Shown: piece by piece, positions 24,093 through 27,669 of the stretch | Position numbering within the stretch: position 1 is the first letter of the stretch | Layout of the letters: the number at the start of each line of letters is the position of its first letter | Source: a virus | Reading direction: 5' to 3' (one strand) | DNA length: 27,669 bases | IMG/VR virus record: IMGVR_UViG_3300025890_000122 | Location: 1 to 27,669 of that record | Position numbers and translations under genes: made by a program | Notes under the pieces: generated by a model | The model's input: only the letters and a program-made list of their open reading frames with translations | Told to the model about the DNA's origin: nothing | Databases searched by the model: none

Positions 24093-26117
24093 TTAAACTG
24101 CTGTTTGAACAACCTTAACAACCGACACATCAGTAGTACCGTTATTAGCAACGAGTTGGTTGAAGCCGAGTGACTGGCTAGCAACGATTACTCGACGCTG
24201 ATTAAGTACTTCGTAATCTTGCTCTACGGCTACACCGCGGAGACGTGGGATTACGTGATTACGCAAGTTAACTGCATAACCTATAGTCTGTGATACAGTT
24301 GAAGACTCTGCAGGCAGTTGATCAGACACAACTACTGGAGTTCCATAGATAGCACCTACAGTACCTGTAATCTTCGTTGCGAGATCAGAACCTACGTCTG
24401 TAATATCAGCAAACTGGCTATCAGCAATCAGATCGTAGTAACGATTCTGGGACACGACATAGATCAAATCTTCTGGCATCATGCCATACTTGCCCATCAA
24501 CTTACGAGCTGAAAGGAAGTCCGCTGCGTCAAGAGCACCAGCATTGGTTGAGCCGACAACTGAAGATACAAATGCGTTAGTACCTGCAAGTGCCTCAAGA
24601 CCATCAAATGCCTGAGTACCACCAGTGGTTGCGTTAAGAACAGCGTCATCTACTGCGCGAGCGTGAGCACGTGCAACAGACTCAACAAGCATTGGCATCA
24701 AGTTAACAAGAACTTCTTCGTCAATGTTGTTGTCCATGAAAGTAGTCGAGATCAATCGAGTGGCTTTCAGGATTACTTGCTTAGCGTTATACTGAGCGTT
24801 AGTGACTTGAGGACGGTTCTCCAAGTTACCTGCGGTATCAGTGTTTGATCCCCAAGCTGCGGGACCTGCGTCTGTCTGGATTGGCAGTACTTGAGTCTGT
24901 GAGTTAATTGTGATCTCACGGAACGCTTGTGCCAACTTAAGCTCGAGCATGATTTCCTTCTCAATTTGAGTAGAAACTTCTTGAGCAATATCACCAGCGT
25001 TAGCTGCATAGTTGATACCTGCTTTTTGCATCAAGTTCTTAGAGTAGTCAGTTTCCCAGCCCTTACCTGTCATAACACCTAGAAGGTGCCCATACATGAA
25101 GTCCTTACCAAACTTAGAAAGGTCTCCGTCATGGCTACGATCTCCAAATACACGCTTAGACTCGCGCATTTTTGTAATCTCTTCTGACTTCTCTTCGAGA
25201 TCAGACTTATACTTAGCCATTACTTCTTCGATTTTAGCATCTTTCTCAGCTAGTTTAGCTTCGACATCTGCCATAAGACGATCAGCACCTGACTCTACAC
25301 CAACCTGAATGGCTGATTGAACTTCTTGCTCTTGTTGAGCTTTTTGCTCGGCTTCCACCTGAGCTTTCTCAACGGCTTCTTGTGCTGTCTTTTCTTCAAC
25401 AGCCTTTTGCTCGGCTTGCTTCATTGCGATCTTAGCAGCAGTCTCCTCCGCTACTTTTTTAGCAAAAGCTTCCAAGTCGATTTCGGGAGTTTTTACTTCT
25501 TCCGACATTTGGATCTCCTTATTCGCGGGTTTTTCCGCGTCGTCCGGTGTTTCACTAGCTATAAATGAATTTTCATTCTTAGCCAGAGACTGACCGGCTA
25601 GATCTACACGATTTGTGAAAGTTTTTTTGAATTCATTGTACTCGTCTACGGAGTCAAATGATTTCGCCAGAGAAAAAGTCGCTGCTTGGTTACATGGTAC
25701 CGATACCACTGATACCTCAAACAACTCAGCATCCTTAATCTTTAATCCGTCGGTTTCCGCTAGGTAATCAGCATCCTTGACTCGGAAACCAACAGAAAAT
25801 GCTCCAAGAATGCCTTCTTTTACAAGCTGCGCAACATGATCGGGCGCAGATTTAGAAATTTTAGCCTTTAGTTCAAGACCGTTTTCAGTGACTTTAAGTC
25901 CTGTAGCGCGTCCAATAGGCTTGTTATAATCATGATTGAAAAGAATAATAGGATTCTTTTCAAAGTTTTGAAGTCCGCCCTTTGTCCAAGCAGTTGCATC
26001 AATAGTATCACCTGCGCGGTCAAAGTCGTGGGTACTTGCCATACCACAAATATGTACACCACCATCGTCCTCTTCTAGAGCTTTAAATGTAGAGGTGAAA
26101 TTAAAAATCTTTTCCAT
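24093..26117 (-). CDS. Prohead protease, scaffold and HK97-type major capsid protein in one ORF
   Basis: This 674-aa ORF contains three parts. Residues 1-150 are an S78-family prohead protease: H62 in FNHDYNKPIG, S108 in GAFSVGFR, E134 in ELFEVSVVSVP form the expected triad order. Residues about 205-320 are a charged coiled coil rich in Glu, Lys, Ala and Gln (a delta/scaffold domain). From about 330 to 674 follows an HK97-fold capsid with typical blocks: EKEIMLELKLAQAFREITIN, RPQVTNAQYNAKQVILKATRLIS, YVVSQNRYYDLIAD, AIYGTPVVVSDQLP and RLRGVAVEQDYEVLNQRR. An in-frame ATG at residue 204 with a strong AAGGAG should give a 471-aa scaffold-capsid product at higher yield. Cleavage by the protease probably removes the coiled coil near residue 320-330. 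Codons in the capsid part look more GC-rich and regular than in neighbours. A terminator follows. Confidence 0.93.
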   Translation of the reverse strand: MEKIFNFTSTFKALEEDDGGVHICGMASTHDFDRAGDTIDATAWTKGGLQNFEKNPIILFNHDYNKPIGRATGLKVTENGLELKAKISKSAPDHVAQLVKEGILGAFSVGFRVKDADYLAETDGLKIKDAELFEVSVVSVPCNQAATFSLAKSFDSVDEYNEFKKTFTNRVDLAGQSLAKNENSFIASETPDDAEKPANKEIQMSEEVKTPEIDLEAFAKKVAEETAAKIAMKQAEQKAVEEKTAQEAVEKAQVEAEQKAQQEQEVQSAIQVGVESGADRLMADVEAKLAEKDAKIEEVMAKYKSDLEEKSEEITKMRESKRVFGDRSHDGDLSKFGKDFMYGHLLGVMTGKGWETDYSKNLMQKAGINYAANAGDIAQEVSTQIEKEIMLELKLAQAFREITINSQTQVLPIQTDAGPAAWGSNTDTAGNLENRPQVTNAQYNAKQVILKATRLISTTFMDNNIDEEVLVNLMPMLVESVARAHARAVDDAVLNATTGGTQAFDGLEALAGTNAFVSSVVGSTNAGALDAADFLSARKLMGKYGMMPEDLIYVVSQNRYYDLIADSQFADITDVGSDLATKITGTVGAIYGTPVVVSDQLPAESSTVSQTIGYAVNLRNHVIPRLRGVAVEQDYEVLNQRRVIVASQSLGFNQLVANNGTTDVSVVKVVQTAV
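25506..25539 (-). promoter_or_regulatory. Internal ribosome binding site and hairpin for separate scaffold-capsid translation
   Basis: On the minus strand AAGGAG (25520-25515) lies six bases ahead of an in-frame ATG (25508-25506, residue 204 of the protease-capsid ORF, MSEEVKTPEI). Just upstream CGCGG AAAAAC CCGCG (25539-25524) can form a 5-bp hairpin that would sit beside but not cover the site. Protein composition changes exactly here from an inter-domain linker to the coiled-coil scaffold. This supports a second, internal start that yields capsid in excess of protease. Confidence 0.72.
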
Positions 26118-26119
26118 TA

Positions 26120-26401
26120 TTAGTCTTCACTCTTTTTTTCTGCTTTAGCAGGCTTGCTCGGAGCAGGTTTTGCTTTCGGAGCAGGTTTTGGAGCTTCCAT
26201 AAGTTCTGGATATTTTAATTTTAAAGCATGTATTACGTACTTCCATGCTTTAAAGCTTCTTTTTACAGAAATTGCATGAAGGGCTTTATCTGCCCCTACC
26301 TTAGCTACATAGTCTTTATATTCAATAGTTAAAGGAAGCTTATGCTCCTTAAAGTGTCCATGTGCAATATCTAAAACCGTTTGTTTTTGACGTACTGCCA
26401 T
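26120..26401 (-). CDS. Small basic protein of unknown function between portal and capsid
   Basis: This 93-aa ORF (MAVRQKQTVLDIAHGHFKEH...) abuts the portal stop and ends two bases before the protease-capsid start, so it is part of the head operon. An AGGAG lies a few bases ahead of its ATG inside the portal 3' end. Residues 1-65 look helical and basic (KALHAISVKRSFKAWKYVI). The last 25 residues are a repeated Lys/Pro/Ala tail (APKPAPKAKPAPSKPAKAEKK). I do not recognise a family. Its place suggests a capsid-assembly or packaging role, but this is inference only. Confidence 0.7.
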   Translation of the reverse strand: MAVRQKQTVLDIAHGHFKEHKLPLTIEYKDYVAKVGADKALHAISVKRSFKAWKYVIHALKLKYPELMEAPKPAPKAKPAPSKPAKAEKKSED

Positions 26402-27598
26402 TTAGTCTTCTCCTACTTCAGGCGGTCTTCCACCTTCATCTGGATTTACGGCACTCCCGGCAATATTTGCGGGTACACGTAAATCATCATAGCCATCCAC
26501 AGGCTCAAAGTTTAAAGCTTCTCGTGCTTCATTAGGGCTAATAATACCAGTGTTTACAAGAGCTTGGTAATAAGACGCTTGATCTCTTAACTCAGGCTGT
26601 AATGCGGGAATATTACTTGCTTCTTCTATAATCTCGAACCCAAAAAATCTTTCTAGTGCAAAATTAATTTTACGAACAATTGGAAGAATAGTTTCTAGAT
26701 AGTATAGCCGCATATTGGGGCGTAAGTTGGCATTATTGCCTGAATCTAAAAGAATAGGGGGTACTCCCAATGCTTTTAAAATAATTTTTTCATTATCTTC
26801 AATTGCTGCCTGAAAATCTAGCTCTTTAAAGTTTACATTTGATATCTCATCAATTTCTATGCCACCATCTAAAATCAATGGTCTTCGCCCGCCCGCATCT
26901 GGTCTATATCGAGCTTGCCAAGATTGAATCATTCGTTCTTTAATTTTTTCAGATAAAGTATTCGGGGACTTTAATACAAGTCCAGGTACTGCCCCATTTT
27001 TAAAAAAGTTATCTTGAAAATCTCTCATTCGTCTAGTAAGCACCATTGTGCGCAGGGCAGGTTTAAGTCTAGATATTCCTCTATAGATAGAGTAGAAAGA
27101 ATTTTCTTTAATATGAATGATCTCTTGGGGAGTAAAGTTTATTGTTTCGTTGTAAGTGTACTTTTCAATGTAAGTTTTTTCACTAGCATGAATAATCATT
27201 TTACTTGCAGGTAGATGGTATAAATGTACCCCATCATAGTAAATAAAAATGTTTCCATCAATTATATAGTCTATTAGTAAGTTACGACGAAAAGAACTAA
27301 TATCCTGAAATAAGTTGGGCTCTTTATTTAAAAGTAAGTCAACCCTAGATCTTTTAATTCCCTTAACGACACTTTGAATAGGTAGTTGAGCGCCTACTTT
27401 TACATTAATCTCGGCAGCATCATCGACTAGCATATTAACACCGCGATTTACAATTTCTAAGTCTTCATATGCTCTTTCAAAGTTAAAAGTAGGTTCGCGA
27501 CTGCTTTCTATTTTACCGTCAAAGTACGATTGGGCAGGGTTCAATTTTTCTTGACCCTTATTAGGCTTTCTGCCAAATATCGTGTTATACCATGCCAT
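26402..27598 (-). CDS. Portal protein, HK97 family
   Basis: This 398-aa protein has the length and motifs of HK97-type portals: an N-terminal GRKP... NPAQSYFDG segment, ERAYEDLEIVNRGVNMLVDDAAE (start of the clip/stem region), IDYIIDGNIFIYYDGVHLYHLPAS, TPQEIIHIKENSFYSIYRGI, a KEDQ-like FQAAIEDNEKIILKALGVPP block, and ALNFEPVDGYDDLRVPAN near the end, which is highly characteristic. It forms the dodecameric DNA gate at one capsid vertex. Its start ATG (ATGGCATGG) overlaps the end of the upstream gene by 14 bases. A weak AGAGA-type site precedes it. The C-terminus is short and Pro/Glu-rich. Confidence 0.95.
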   Translation of the reverse strand: MAWYNTIFGRKPNKGQEKLNPAQSYFDGKIESSREPTFNFERAYEDLEIVNRGVNMLVDDAAEINVKVGAQLPIQSVVKGIKRSRVDLLLNKEPNLFQDISSFRRNLLIDYIIDGNIFIYYDGVHLYHLPASKMIIHASEKTYIEKYTYNETINFTPQEIIHIKENSFYSIYRGISRLKPALRTMVLTRRMRDFQDNFFKNGAVPGLVLKSPNTLSEKIKERMIQSWQARYRPDAGGRRPLILDGGIEIDEISNVNFKELDFQAAIEDNEKIILKALGVPPILLDSGNNANLRPNMRLYYLETILPIVRKINFALERFFGFEIIEEASNIPALQPELRDQASYYQALVNTGIISPNEAREALNFEPVDGYDDLRVPANIAGSAVNPDEGGRPPEVGED

Positions 27599-27669
27599 AC
27601 TTTTCTCTTTGTAATTCTACCCAGCGCATTTGTTTTTCTGCAGTGCCAAGTCCAGGGTTTCGTCCATAA
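27585..27669 (-). CDS. C-terminal end of an upstream gene, cut by the window edge (packaging gene by position)
   Basis: A frame on the minus strand enters the window and ends at a TAA at 27587-27585, giving the last 27 residues: YGRNPGLGTAEKQMRWVELQ and REKYGMV. The other frames in this stretch give unlikely Trp- and Cys-rich sequence. It overlaps the portal start by 14 bases, the usual tight packing of these genes. In HK97-like phages the gene before the portal is the large terminase, so that is the most likely identity, but 27 residues are too few to show it. Confidence 0.55.
   Translation of the reverse strand, partial: YGRNPGLGTAEKQMRWVELQREKYGMV

Noticed and set aside
24773-26065. Minus-strand ORFs at 24773-25009 and 25868-26065 inside the protease-capsid gene
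   Set aside because: Both are alternative frames of a gene with clear family motifs throughout.
27640-27669. Short ATG-initiated minus-strand frame at the right edge (MDETLDLALQKN...)
   Set aside because: It stops after 16 codons and lies inside the more plausible C-terminal frame of the upstream gene.

Overview
The window is the virion-structure module of a tailed double-stranded DNA phage or prophage, and every supported gene lies on the minus strand. It is read from right to left, starting at about 27.6 kb. A portal, an HK97-type capsid, a lambda-like chaperone pair ahead of one long tape measure, a lambda J-like tip protein and the absence of any sheath or baseplate-wedge gene point to a long flexible non-contractile tail (siphovirus type). 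The DNA looks AT-rich by eye. The fiber carries YDLG, LSEGxNLYYTDARA and PTTxAGYGITD modules that I associate with environmental, often marine, phages. The host cannot be named, but consensus-like sigma70 promoter, Shine-Dalgarno and terminator signals fit a Gram-negative-type bacterial host.

Head and neck (27.67 to 22.03 kb): the 3' tail of an upstream gene (probably a packaging gene), the portal, a 93-aa basic protein, and one long ORF that fuses an S78 prohead protease, a coiled-coil scaffold and the HK97-fold major capsid protein. A strong internal ribosome binding site sits just ahead of the scaffold part. A terminator follows the capsid gene. Next come a gp6-like head-tail connector and a large 473-aa neck or tail-completion protein.

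Tail tube (22.03 to 16.75 kb): a 985-aa ORF joins a complete subtilisin-type protease (I9-like propeptide, intact D/H/N/S), two immunoglobulin-like repeats and a C-terminal domain that looks like a phage tail terminator. This is the most unusual gene in the window. It is followed by the 397-aa tail tube protein, a terminator with a UACG tetraloop, a clear sigma70 promoter, and a second tube-like protein of 314 aa.

Tail assembly and tip (16.74 kb to the left edge): two overlapping-frame tail assembly chaperones arranged for a +1 or -2 programmed frameshift, a 1545-aa tape measure protein, a 219-aa distal or minor tail protein, and a 1950-aa tip protein that seems to merge gpL-like and J-like parts. 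Last is a very large repeat-built tail fiber that runs off the left edge (at least 1598 codons).

Genes are packed with 1-base overlaps or gaps of a few bases, so most are translated from shared transcripts. The two internal terminators, the promoter and the internal capsid start are the visible points where expression of the abundant products can be tuned separately. Positive-strand ORFs are antisense shadows. No tRNA, rRNA, CRISPR array, integrase, transposase or lysis gene was seen.
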